A program made the translations under genes and the position numbers. From Putridiphycobacter sp965230485 (lineage in GTDB: Bacteria > Bacteroidota > Bacteroidia > Flavobacteriales_D > Crocinitomicaceae): a stretch of 64,000 nt of DNA. The notes under the pieces were generated by a model that was not told the origin of the DNA, did no database searches, and saw nothing but the letters and a program-made list of their open reading frames with translations. The DNA is taken from positions 806,001 through 870,000 of the forward strand of contig CBDDLA010000001.1 of the NCBI GenBank assembly GCA_965230485.1, given 5' to 3'. How positions within the stretch are numbered: the first letter of the stretch is position 1; each line of letters opens with the position of its first letter. This document shows positions 43,410-51,917 of this stretch, piece by piece.

Positions 43410-46400
43410 ATGAGAAGAATTATAAGTTTAGCATTCATTTGTGTTTGCATCACTTTTACAGGTTTCACACAACAAAAAAAGAAAGAAAACAGTAATACAA
43501 AAGAAGATGTTAGCGCCTTGTATAAAGGTTTAAAATTTAGAAGCATTGGACCAGCTCTAATGTCAGGAAGAATTTCAGATATTGTCATCCATCCGGATAA
43601 TGAAAACATATGGTATGTATCAGCAGGTTCTGGTGGTGTCTGGAAAACTGAAAATGCAGGAACAACATGGAATTCTTTATTTGATGGTCAAAAAAGTTAT
43701 GCCATTGGTTGTATTGCACTCGACCCTCAAAATTCAGAAATTGTTTGGGTGGGAACCGGCGAAAATGTGGGTGGAAGACATATCAGTTATGGAGACGGAA
43801 TTTATAAAAGTGAAGATGGTGGACGTTCCTGGAAGAATATGGGGCTTAAGGCGTCAGAACACTTGTCAAAAATAATTATTCACCCGAATAACTCTGATAT
43901 TATTTGGGTGGCCTCTCAGGGACCACTATGGAGTAAAGGAGGTGAACGAGGGGTTTATAAATCAACTGACGGTGGAAAAAATTGGAAACGAACACTTGGA
44001 GATGATGCTTGGGTAGGTGCTACTGACTTGCTCATTGATCCAAGGAACCCTGATCTCCTGTATGCAGCCACCTGGCAGCGTCATAGAACCGTTGCAGGTT
44101 ATATGGGCGGAGGTCCGGGAACAGCCATATACAAATCAAATGATGGTGGTGAGACATGGCGCAAGCTCACCAATGGTTTACCTTCAGGAAATTTGGGGAA
44201 AATTGGTCTTGCAATTTCTCCACAAAAACCAGATGTTATTTATGCTGCTATTGAGCTAAATAGACGAACTGGAGGAGTTTATAAGAGTGAAAACCAGGGA
44301 GCATCATGGAAAAAAATGAGTGATGCTGTGGCTGGAGCTACAGGACCGCATTATTATCAAGAACTATTTGCCTCACCTCACCGTTTTGATGAGCTTTACC
44401 TAGCCGATAACCGCATGCAAATATCCTTTGATGGTGGAAAAACATTCAAACGAATGAATGAAAGTGAAAAACATGTCGATAATCATGCTGTCGCCTTTAA
44501 AAAAAATGATCCTAATTATTTATTAGTAGGCTGCGATGGTGGATTGTACGAAAGTTTTGATCGTACTCAAAATTGGAAATTTATTGATAATTTACCCATT
44601 ACTCAGTTTTACAAAATTGCAGTAGATGATGCCGAACCTTTCTATACTGTTTATGGTGGTACACAGGACAATAATACACAAGGCGCCCCATCCAGAACTG
44701 ACAATATTCATGGTATTCAAAATTCAGATTGGTTTATTGTATTAGGCGGAGATGGTCACCAACCTGCCACAGAACCTGGAAACCCTAATATTGTCTATGC
44801 CCAATGGCAACAAGGCAACTTAAATCGTCATGATAGATTAAACGGAGAAAATATCAATATTAAACCTCAACCAGAATTAGGAGAAAAGACCGAACGTTTC
44901 AACTGGGATGCCCCTATTCTAGTAAGTCCCCATAATCCAAAACGCATTTACCATGCTTCTCAAAGGGTTTGGAAATCAGACGACAGAGGAGATTCATGGC
45001 AAGCCATTTCAGGCGACCTAACCAGAAACATAGAACGAATTCAAACCCCGTTTTATGGCCAAAAGCAAAAATGGGATAATGCCTGGGATATCTATGCTAT
45101 GTCTAATTATAGTACCATTACATCTTTATCAGAATCACCAATACAAGAAGGGTTGATTTATGCAGGTACTGATGATGGTATTATTCAAGTAACTGAAGAT
45201 GATGGCACCAATTGGCGAAAAGTAGATCTTACAAAAATTTCAGGACTTCCCAAAACAGCCTTTGTTAATGATATTAAAGCTGATTTGTATGATAAAAATG
45301 TAGTTTATGCCGTGTTTGACAATCATAAATATGGTGATTATAAACCCTATTTATTTAAAAGTTCAGATAAGGGTCAAACTTGGAACAGCATCTCGAATAA
45401 TCTTCCCGACCGTACCTTGCTATGGCGCATTGTTCAAGATCATGAACAAAGTAACTTAATGTTTTTAGGCACAGAATTTGGCGTTTATTTCACCAATAAT
45501 GGGGCGTCAACCTGGACCAAGCTTACCGGTGGTTTGCCTAACATTTCAGTACGTGACTTAGCCATTCAAAAAAGAGAAAATGACTTAGTAGCTGGAACTT
45601 TTGGAAGAGGTATTTATATTTTAGACGACTATTCTGCACTTAGACACTTTGACCAAGAAAAAGAAAATGTAGAAGCCCAATTATTCGTGCCTAGGGCTGG
45701 TAAATGGTATGTAGAAAAAAGAACTTTAGGAGGAGGTCGAAAGGCGGCACAAGGAGACAATTATTTTGTAGCAGACAACCCACCATACGGTGTAGAATTC
45801 ACCTATTACCTAAAGAATAAATACAAAACAATGACAGCTAAAAGAAAAGCAAAAGAAAAGAAGAGCGAAGAGGCTGGAGAAACTGTTAGTGTTCCTGAAT
45901 GGAAAGTACTGGAAAAAGAAAAAAAAGAAATTCCTCCAGGTGTATGGTTATTCATTTACGATACTCAAGGCAATATTATAAGGAAAATTGAAACCAAAAA
46001 TAACAAGGGTTTTAATCGTGTAAGTTGGAATCTTTCCACAGAATCTATGGTTACAATTTCGGAAAAAAATAAGGACAGCAAAGCAGAAGGATACAAAATA
46101 GGTCCAGGAAAATATACTGCCCAATTAGTTAAGAAAATAAATGGAAATTATACTAGCATCAGCGAGAAGGTAACCTTTGACGTAAAACCTTTTGGTAAGA
46201 ACTCATTGAACGGAAGTACACCTGAGCAAGTTGTTGAACATTGGAAAAACATATCATTGGCATGGATAAAAGTGCAAGACTTGGGGGTAGATCTCAAAGA
46301 CACTAAAACTACAATTAACCTAATGTTAAAAGCTTATGAAAAAGCTGTTTCAACTGATCAAAGTCTTCATTTAGAATTGCTCAAATGGCGTCAGCAAATT

Positions 46401-46664
46401 CTGGATTTAGACCAACAATTAAAAGGAAGTAAAATTCGTTCAGAAGTTGGAGAAAAAAATGAGTACCCCAACGTCTACGATTATTTATGGAGTGCCAGCG
46501 GTACGAATTCGACTTATGGACCTACAGCTACACATATCAAATCGCTGGCTAATGCCAATTCAATTTTAAATCAGGTCACGGTACAACTGAAGACTATCAA
46601 AGATGCTATTCAACCTCTTGAAGGTCAACTTGAAGCCATTGGAGCTCCAAAGATTAGAAAGTAA
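43410..46664 (+). CDS. Exported sortilin-like BNR/Asp-box repeat protein
   Basis: A 1084-aa exported protein (signal peptide about 1-20) dominated by two seven-bladed-type propeller regions (about 30-400 and 500-740). Asp-box repeats mark the blades: YKSEDGGRSWKNMG, YKSTDGGKNWKRTL, YKSNDGGETWRKLT, YKSENQGASWKKMS, FKSSDKGQTWNSIS and others. This is the VPS10/sortilin- and sialidase-like BNR architecture often annotated as glycosyl hydrolase, though no catalytic residues can be assigned. After a lysine-rich linker (about 805-830) comes a C-terminal beta-rich part and a helical end (about 930-1084). Function open: surface binding or proteolysis-related roles are guesses. Confidence 0.88.
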   Translation: MRRIISLAFICVCITFTGFTQQKKKENSNTKEDVSALYKGLKFRSIGPALMSGRISDIVIHPDNENIWYVSAGSGGVWKTENAGTTWNSLFDGQKSYAIGCIALDPQNSEIVWVGTGENVGGRHISYGDGIYKSEDGGRSWKNMGLKASEHLSKIIIHPNNSDIIWVASQGPLWSKGGERGVYKSTDGGKNWKRTLGDDAWVGATDLLIDPRNPDLLYAATWQRHRTVAGYMGGGPGTAIYKSNDGGETWRKLTNGLPSGNLGKIGLAISPQKPDVIYAAIELNRRTGGVYKSENQGASWKKMSDAVAGATGPHYYQELFASPHRFDELYLADNRMQISFDGGKTFKRMNESEKHVDNHAVAFKKNDPNYLLVGCDGGLYESFDRTQNWKFIDNLPITQFYKIAVDDAEPFYTVYGGTQDNNTQGAPSRTDNIHGIQNSDWFIVLGGDGHQPATEPGNPNIVYAQWQQGNLNRHDRLNGENINIKPQPELGEKTERFNWDAPILVSPHNPKRIYHASQRVWKSDDRGDSWQAISGDLTRNIERIQTPFYGQKQKWDNAWDIYAMSNYSTITSLSESPIQEGLIYAGTDDGIIQVTEDDGTNWRKVDLTKISGLPKTAFVNDIKADLYDKNVVYAVFDNHKYGDYKPYLFKSSDKGQTWNSISNNLPDRTLLWRIVQDHEQSNLMFLGTEFGVYFTNNGASTWTKLTGGLPNISVRDLAIQKRENDLVAGTFGRGIYILDDYSALRHFDQEKENVEAQLFVPRAGKWYVEKRTLGGGRKAAQGDNYFVADNPPYGVEFTYYLKNKYKTMTAKRKAKEKKSEEAGETVSVPEWKVLEKEKKEIPPGVWLFIYDTQGNIIRKIETKNNKGFNRVSWNLSTESMVTISEKNKDSKAEGYKIGPGKYTAQLVKKINGNYTSISEKVTFDVKPFGKNSLNGSTPEQVVEHWKNISLAWIKVQDLGVDLKDTKTTINLMLKAYEKAVSTDQSLHLELLKWRQQILDLDQQLKGSKIRSEVGEKNEYPNVYDYLWSASGTNSTYGPTATHIKSLANANSILNQVTVQLKTIKDAIQPLEGQLEAIGAPKIRK

Positions 46665-46690
46665 GAGTAAAAAAGTGAATTATAGAGTTA

Positions 46691-46734
46691 TTTGGCAGAA
46701 TTTGGCAGAATTTAGCCTTAAGACATTATTTTTG
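46691..46734 (+). promoter_or_regulatory. Promoter with tandem 10-bp repeat before the first Crp-like gene
   Basis: TTTGGCAGAA occurs twice in tandem (46691-46700, 46701-46710), followed by a partial third unit TTTAGCC. The TTG at 46702-46704 is spaced 22 nt from the exact -7 box TATTTTTG (46727-46734). The ATG at 46742 is only 7 nt after the box. The repeats overlap the -33 region, so they may be a regulator-binding site. Confidence 0.55.
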
Positions 46735-46741
46735 TAGTGAG

Positions 46742-47305
46742 ATGGAACTGCTATCATTTCTAAAAGATAAAAAACTATTTACTGACGAAGAAAGTATTAT
46801 TATAGACAATGCCTTTAAAAGTGAAACGATATCTAAAGGTGAGATCATCCAAAAAGTAAATAAGTTTACCAAGAGGCTATTATTTATAGAATCTGGCTTA
46901 CTAAGAGTGTTCTATCTTAAAGATGGAAAAGACATTACACACTTCTTTTTTGACGAAAACTACTTTATAGCACCCATCAATAGTATTTTTTATAATAAGG
47001 CCGAACGTTATGAATGGGAAGCCCTTGAGACCTGTCATGTAAAAGTAATTTTATACGACGATTTTCTTCTACTTGGAGAACAAATTCCAAAATTGACTCA
47101 TCTTATCTTAGACTTTTCGATTGGAATGCTTGATTTATTTTCACAAAAGCTTAACCTACTCCAGTTTGAAAAAGCGTTAGACAGATACCAAACGTTTTTA
47201 GACATGTATCCTAATCTCAACAATAGAGTATCACTAGGTGATACTGCATCCTTTCTAGGTATTACTCAGCAAACCTTAAGTGTAATTAGAGGGCATAAAA
47301 ACTAA
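46742..47305 (+). CDS. Crp/Fnr-family transcription regulator, copy A
   Basis: A 187-aa regulator with an N-terminal cyclic-nucleotide-binding-type beta domain (about 15-120, with KGEIIQKVNKFTKRLLFIES and ITHFFFDENYF) and a C-terminal helix-turn-helix (about 155-187: VSLGDTASFLGITQQTLSVI). The phosphate cassette residues needed for cAMP binding in Crp are not visible, so it probably senses something else, as is usual for this Bacteroidota subgroup. The HTH is short and ends at recognition-helix length. Upstream tandem repeats could be its own binding site. An alpha/beta hydrolase gene follows at 47456. Confidence 0.85.
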   Translation: MELLSFLKDKKLFTDEESIIIDNAFKSETISKGEIIQKVNKFTKRLLFIESGLLRVFYLKDGKDITHFFFDENYFIAPINSIFYNKAERYEWEALETCHVKVILYDDFLLLGEQIPKLTHLILDFSIGMLDLFSQKLNLLQFEKALDRYQTFLDMYPNLNNRVSLGDTASFLGITQQTLSVIRGHKN

Positions 47306-47455
47306 TTATTGGTATTTTTTAATATAGATGAAAAGTTTTCTGATTTCAATCTGAGATCTTTGGCGTCAACAAATAATTGATATAAGTAGTGGATAACAAC
47401 CAGGACGTTAATCCTGATTGTTAAAACTTCCGATTGATCAGAAAACGAAAAAATT

Positions 47456-48517
47456 ATGACTAAAGTTAACGATCCCAAAGAAATTTTAAAACTGATTAAA
47501 ATGCTAACGCCTCAGTCTTTACCTAAGTTAGAGTATATCTCTCGTGAAGACCTGAGCTTAACAAATGTCCGTGAAGGAGGAATTCGCGAAGATGCTCCTA
47601 TCACGGCGGATATACGTTACCCAAAGCCAAGTAAATTCCCGCTAGGAGCAGAAAATGCACATGGTGAGATAGAAATGATTGATAATGTTGAGGCGACGCA
47701 TTGGTATGCAGAAGCAGATGGAATTACCTGGCACTTTGTAACCACTGGTAATCCCACCAACGAGCCGCTTGTATTTGTGCATGGTTTTCCAGAAAGTTGG
47801 TACACGTTCCATAATCAAATGCGCGACTTGTCAGATCAATTTTACTGTATAGCTGTTGATACACTTGGAAATGGTCAAAGTGATAAGCGACTCGATTTAG
47901 ACTATCGCTATTCTGCAATCGCTTCATCATTAGTCAAGCTCTTAGATGTCATTGGTATTGGTCGCTTTAATCTTGCTGGACATGACCGCGGATCGGTCAT
48001 ATCTGACCATATTCTTAATATCGACGGCGCTGAGCAGCGTGTTATGAGATACGTTCGTATGCAGCAATCTGCTAACGAACCGCATGGAGACCCGAAGCCT
48101 CCCCACAAATTATTTGCAGCTTCGTGGTTTCCATACTTAATGAAATGGACTGGTTTTCCAAGGATTGCTTATGCTGCAAGTTCATACAAGGTAAAAGATA
48201 TATCAAAAGAGGTATTGACTCGCCTGGGATACGAATGCAAGTACAATGGTATTGCTGAAGCCAGTCCCCGGCAATTTGACCATACGAGTATGGAACAAGA
48301 ACTAGAAGATCGACACAATTTCTTGTTTGCCAAAATGACCATGCCTGTTTTGTTTTTACAGGGACGTTTTGATCCTGGCCAACACCCTGAAGAATATGAA
48401 AACACGCCTGATTTTGTGACAAATGGTAGGGTACAGTTTATTGACGGAAATCATTTTTTTCAACTTGGGGCCCCAAATGAAACCACCAGTGCAATGCGCA
48501 ATTTTTTATCGGAATAG
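47456..48517 (+). CDS. Alpha/beta hydrolase, epoxide hydrolase/haloalkane dehalogenase type
   Basis: A 353-aa alpha/beta hydrolase. Motifs: oxyanion region HGFPESW (109-115), nucleophile elbow AGHDRGS with Asp177 as nucleophile, and a late His in DGNHFFQLGAPN. An Asp nucleophile points to the epoxide hydrolase, haloalkane or fluoroacetate dehalogenase branch rather than esterases. About 90 N-terminal residues precede the hydrolase core and I see no signal peptide. It follows a Crp-like regulator and precedes a DUF4345 gene on the same strand. Confidence 0.85.
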   Translation: MTKVNDPKEILKLIKMLTPQSLPKLEYISREDLSLTNVREGGIREDAPITADIRYPKPSKFPLGAENAHGEIEMIDNVEATHWYAEADGITWHFVTTGNPTNEPLVFVHGFPESWYTFHNQMRDLSDQFYCIAVDTLGNGQSDKRLDLDYRYSAIASSLVKLLDVIGIGRFNLAGHDRGSVISDHILNIDGAEQRVMRYVRMQQSANEPHGDPKPPHKLFAASWFPYLMKWTGFPRIAYAASSYKVKDISKEVLTRLGYECKYNGIAEASPRQFDHTSMEQELEDRHNFLFAKMTMPVLFLQGRFDPGQHPEEYENTPDFVTNGRVQFIDGNHFFQLGAPNETTSAMRNFLSE

Positions 48518-48550
48518 CTTATTCTACAAACGTTTTTAGATGACTTAAAG

Positions 48551-48973
48551 ATGGAAACTTTTAAAATTATAATACTAGTACTATCAAGCCTTGCCCTATT
48601 TTACGCTAGCTCAAGTAGGCTCATATATCCATTAAAAGCTAACGCCTTGAAAACCTACTTAACACACCCTGAAAATGATCTTGAAAAGGATATCGATTTA
48701 GTCAATGAAATAAGAGGCTCAGGGGCGGTGATGCTAATAAGCGGAATTATGATCTTGATTGGTGTGTTTCTCCCGGGTTTTAGACAAATGGCTTTTGTTA
48801 TAGCAGCTACTATTTTTACCGGAATAGTAGCAGGACGTTTAATTAGCTTTGGCCTAGATGGTAAGCCAAATGTAGACGTCATTAGAGCATCCGTAATAGA
48901 GTTTATGTTAAGTGCCCTTAGCGTTTTTTGCCTCATTAACATCCTGCTCAATTCAGGTAAATCGGATATTTGA
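48551..48973 (+). CDS. DUF4345-like membrane protein
   Basis: A 140-aa protein with four membrane helices (about 4-22, 55-75, 80-100, 115-135). The spacing EIRGSGAVMLISGIMILIGV and GRLISFGLDGKP is that of the DUF4345 family. It starts 33 nt behind the hydrolase and probably shares its transcript. Function unknown. Confidence 0.75.
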   Translation: METFKIIILVLSSLALFYASSSRLIYPLKANALKTYLTHPENDLEKDIDLVNEIRGSGAVMLISGIMILIGVFLPGFRQMAFVIAATIFTGIVAGRLISFGLDGKPNVDVIRASVIEFMLSALSVFCLINILLNSGKSDI

Positions 48974-49046
48974 ACTAAGAAAAGGTAACCCTAAACCTAT
49001 TAAAGTTGTATATTTTGTCTGACGGGAATTTTATTATCTTAGGAAA

Positions 49047-49223
49047 ATGAAAAAAATAGGACTCATTAAACTCACAGGAATCTTATTTCTGGCCTTCGGG
49101 ATCACCGATCTAAATTTTGATGATTTAGCTGTAGAGCAAAACTATAAAGCCTACGCAGCCATTCTAGTTGGTCTCATTATTTCAATTGTCTCATTTTTAT
49201 TGCCTGATCGTCTGAAAGATTAA
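49047..49223 (+). CDS. 58-aa membrane microprotein
   Basis: ATG at 49047 to TAA at 49221-49223, preceded by an AGGA-type ribosome site (49041-49044). Two hydrophobic segments (IKLTGILFLAFGI and AAILVGLIISIVSFLLP) are joined by an acidic loop, with a basic start MKKIG and end DRLKD. The layout follows the positive-inside pattern, which supports a real gene. No family recognised. Confidence 0.6.
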   Translation: MKKIGLIKLTGILFLAFGITDLNFDDLAVEQNYKAYAAILVGLIISIVSFLLPDRLKD

Positions 49224-49260
49224 TGGTTCTTTAACTAAACAAAAGCGATACGTCCGAATA

Positions 49261-49821
49261 ATGTTCAGTGCTAAACCATATCTAGATATTCATAAACTCA
49301 TTAAGTGGGATGACGATTTCGGTCTAGGGCTTAAAAATAAGGTGATCAAAAAAGGAGAGATTTTTCTAAAAGAAGGCCAAAAATGTGATTACTTATATTA
49401 TATAAAAAAAGGTTTTACGCGTGTCTATTATTTAGATTTAGAAGGAAATGAAATCACTCACTGGTTTTGTGACCAAAACACAATCATCACCTCTCCTTTT
49501 AGTTATTTAAAAGGAGAACCTAATATTCTTTTTTTCGAAGCACTTGAAAACACGGAGTGCTTGTTGATTAGTGCTGCACAAATACAAAAACTGATTCATC
49601 ACTTGCCAGTGTTGAACGAATCTTTTAGACATATGAATGCTGAGTTTGCTATGGTGCTAAGCAGAAGAATCATGAGCATTCATACAGAAACAGCAGAAGA
49701 ACGCTACCTAAACTTAATGCGCGCACATCCACTTCTTTTCAAAAAGGCCAAATTGTCTCATATTGCTTCTTTTCTTGGCATCACGCAACAGAGTTTAAGC
49801 AGAATTAGAAAAAACATTTAA
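49261..49821 (+). CDS. Crp/Fnr-family transcription regulator, copy B
   Basis: A 186-aa paralogue of the regulator at 46742: cyclic-nucleotide-binding-type beta domain (about 20-125: KKGEIFLKEGQKCDYLYYIK, ITHWFCDQNTIITSPFSYL) and C-terminal HTH (about 155-186: LSHIASFLGITQQSLSRIRK). GITQQ(S/T)LS in the recognition helix is shared by both copies, hinting at related DNA targets. No complete cAMP-binding cassette. It precedes the second alpha/beta hydrolase by 77 nt. Confidence 0.85.
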   Translation: MFSAKPYLDIHKLIKWDDDFGLGLKNKVIKKGEIFLKEGQKCDYLYYIKKGFTRVYYLDLEGNEITHWFCDQNTIITSPFSYLKGEPNILFFEALENTECLLISAAQIQKLIHHLPVLNESFRHMNAEFAMVLSRRIMSIHTETAEERYLNLMRAHPLLFKKAKLSHIASFLGITQQSLSRIRKNI

Positions 49822-49898
49822 GAGACCATTTTTACCATAGGGTAAAAAAAAGGGGAAATATTGTTCTGAATTTTGTATCAAACAAAAATTAAAATGAT

Positions 49899-50774
49899 AT
49901 GAAAGTGCTTAAAACTATGCTCGCAAGTATTTTAATTATCTCGAGTAGCTTAGTCTTTTCAAAAAATTTAAATCCAAAAGTAATGCAACAGAAACACCTT
50001 AAATCCAAAACAGTAGTCTTTATTCACGGTTTATTCATGAACAACCATACCTGGGATAACTGGGTAAAACTTTTCGAAAATCAAGGTTATACTTGCTACG
50101 CACCAGCTAACCCAAAGCATGAAGGAAATCCAAGCGAATTAAGAACTAGCCCACCTGCAGGGCTTGAAAATGTTCAATTCCAAGATTGGATTTCAAATCT
50201 CGAAACATTAATTGACAGTCTTCCTGAAAAGCCCATACTAATTGGTCATTCCTTTGGTGGTCTCACGGCACAAAAGCTGGTAGAATCAGGAAGAGCCGAA
50301 GCTGCTATTTTAATCAGTAGCGCACCTCCTAAGGGAAATGTGACTTTCAAACCTAGTTTTTTCAAAGCCAACGGGAAAGTCATTGCGCGTTCCAAAGGAA
50401 ATTCAGTATTTAACCCTTCAGAGATTGAATATAAAGACTGGTTCCATTACGCCATTACCAATACCTTCACAAAACAGGAATCTGACAAAATATTTGAAGA
50501 ATTTGCTGTCCCAGAAAGTAGGCAAACACCAAGAGCTTCTCTAAAACAAATTGCTAAGATCGACACAAAAAAACCACATGTACCAATGCTATTCGTAGGC
50601 GGTTTGGAGGATGTGATTATTCCAAACATATTGCTCAGAAAAACGATCAAAAAATACAAAGATAAGAACAGTATTATTGAGTCTAAATTTTTTGAAGGAA
50701 AAGACCATTTTATCTGTGGTGCGCCTGGTTGGGAGGAAGTAGCTCAATACTGCCTCAATTGGCTTTCCAATTAA
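49899..50774 (+). CDS. Exported alpha/beta hydrolase, serine-nucleophile type
   Basis: A 291-aa protein with a signal peptide (about 1-22, MLASILIISSSLVFSKN) and an alpha/beta hydrolase core: HGLFMNN (oxyanion region, about 43-49), nucleophile elbow GHSFGG with Ser118, and a late His in EGKDHFICGAPGW (about 270). The Ser nucleophile indicates an esterase, lipase or thioesterase, unlike the Asp-type hydrolase at 47456. It is the last gene before a perfect 12-bp hairpin and follows a Crp-like gene. Confidence 0.85.
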   Translation: MKVLKTMLASILIISSSLVFSKNLNPKVMQQKHLKSKTVVFIHGLFMNNHTWDNWVKLFENQGYTCYAPANPKHEGNPSELRTSPPAGLENVQFQDWISNLETLIDSLPEKPILIGHSFGGLTAQKLVESGRAEAAILISSAPPKGNVTFKPSFFKANGKVIARSKGNSVFNPSEIEYKDWFHYAITNTFTKQESDKIFEEFAVPESRQTPRASLKQIAKIDTKKPHVPMLFVGGLEDVIIPNILLRKTIKKYKDKNSIIESKFFEGKDHFICGAPGWEEVAQYCLNWLSN

Positions 50775-50780
50775 CTAATT

Positions 50781-50812
50781 ATACCCTCACCAATGCTATT
50801 TGGTGAGGGTAT
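50781..50812. terminator. Perfect 12-bp hairpin between convergent genes
   Basis: ATACCCTCACCA (50781-50792) pairs fully with TGGTGAGGGTAT (50801-50812) over an 8-nt loop. It lies between the stop of the alpha/beta hydrolase and the phytase end and probably ends transcription from both sides, though T-runs are missing. Confidence 0.65.
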
Positions 50813-50836
50813 AAATCACTGATGAAGATCATAAGG

Positions 50837-51913
50837 TTAGTTCAGTACCCTGTCTAAATCATAGAAAAAGAAATTCTTGTCGTCGTTCATGGCTACAAAC
50901 AACCCATTCGGGAATTTCTCACCTAAACTATTAGTTACCACTTCGCATCCATCTGTCTCTATTGTATTTAAAGCCACAGATTTGATGAACGTATTATCTT
51001 GACGGTCGAAAAGATTGAATTGTCCACGTTGCTGATCGGATACAATCAAACAACCAGTACCATCACCATTATTGGTTATGGCAATACCTTCAATATCCTC
51101 TCCAAAGAATTCGCCCCCGAAGCAAGCCAACTCAGTGTTAGCACTATCTGGTTCTGCATAATATTTTTTTATACATACCCCTTCATCAGAATAGTAAACA
51201 AAGCCCTTCTCATCATCAACCGCTATGGCTTCAATTTCCTTTACCTCACTAAATGTTCCGAAAGTTCTGGCTAAAGTACTCTTGATACCGATACCTTCAG
51301 GTATCAATTCATATTGGTGAAGATAATTTTCCTTAGGTCCCGATTTTCGACCTACAATCGCGTACATTTTTCCATTAAGAGGTGACTTATATAAAGCCAG
51401 TCCCATTGGTAAATTATGTTCTGCTATGGTATCTCCATCAAACACCTTAAAGCCGCCTTGATCAAGTGGTACCATATCAGGTACTGAAAACACTCGTATT
51501 TGCTGCTTTTCACGCTCTGTAAATACCATAATATCAACTTCTGTAGAATCGTTCAGCTTAAAACCATATTCAATATCCACATTGTTAGGTCGACGTATAC
51601 CTCGGATGGTTTTCTCTTCAATTATCTTTCCATCCAAACCAAAAGCATAAATGGCACCATTCGTCTCTTTATCGGTTCCAAAAACAATACTTTGTTCTGG
51701 ATCTTGATGGTTAATCCATATAGCGGGATCGTCTGTATCATTTAGGGTTCGTTCTGTCACAACATTAGGTATAATAACCTTAGCCACTAATTCGTCAGGA
51801 GTTGACTTAACCGCTTCTGATGTTGAATCAGAAACGGTTTCATTATTATTACAGGCAATCAATATCACTGCTGCGAATACATATACGAACGTGTTATATT
51901 TACTTAATACCAT
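50837..51913 (-). CDS. Beta-propeller phytase lipoprotein
   Basis: A 358-aa lipoprotein (lipobox LIAC in FAAVILIACNNNE) of the beta-propeller (BPP) phytase family, which releases phosphate from phytate in a calcium-dependent way. Family segments: DDPAIWINHQDPEQSIVFGTDKE, RRPNNVDIEYGF, EIEAIAVDDEKGFVYYSDEG, GEDIEGIAI and YDLDRVL. I start it at ATG 51913, 4 nt past the TonB receptor stop; the longer frame from 51943 would overlap that gene. The coupling to a TonB receptor suggests uptake of phytate or its products. Confidence 0.88.
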   Translation of the reverse strand: MVLSKYNTFVYVFAAVILIACNNNETVSDSTSEAVKSTPDELVAKVIIPNVVTERTLNDTDDPAIWINHQDPEQSIVFGTDKETNGAIYAFGLDGKIIEEKTIRGIRRPNNVDIEYGFKLNDSTEVDIMVFTEREKQQIRVFSVPDMVPLDQGGFKVFDGDTIAEHNLPMGLALYKSPLNGKMYAIVGRKSGPKENYLHQYELIPEGIGIKSTLARTFGTFSEVKEIEAIAVDDEKGFVYYSDEGVCIKKYYAEPDSANTELACFGGEFFGEDIEGIAITNNGDGTGCLIVSDQQRGQFNLFDRQDNTFIKSVALNTIETDGCEVVTNSLGEKFPNGLFVAMNDDKNFFFYDLDRVLN

Positions 51914-51917
51914 TCTT

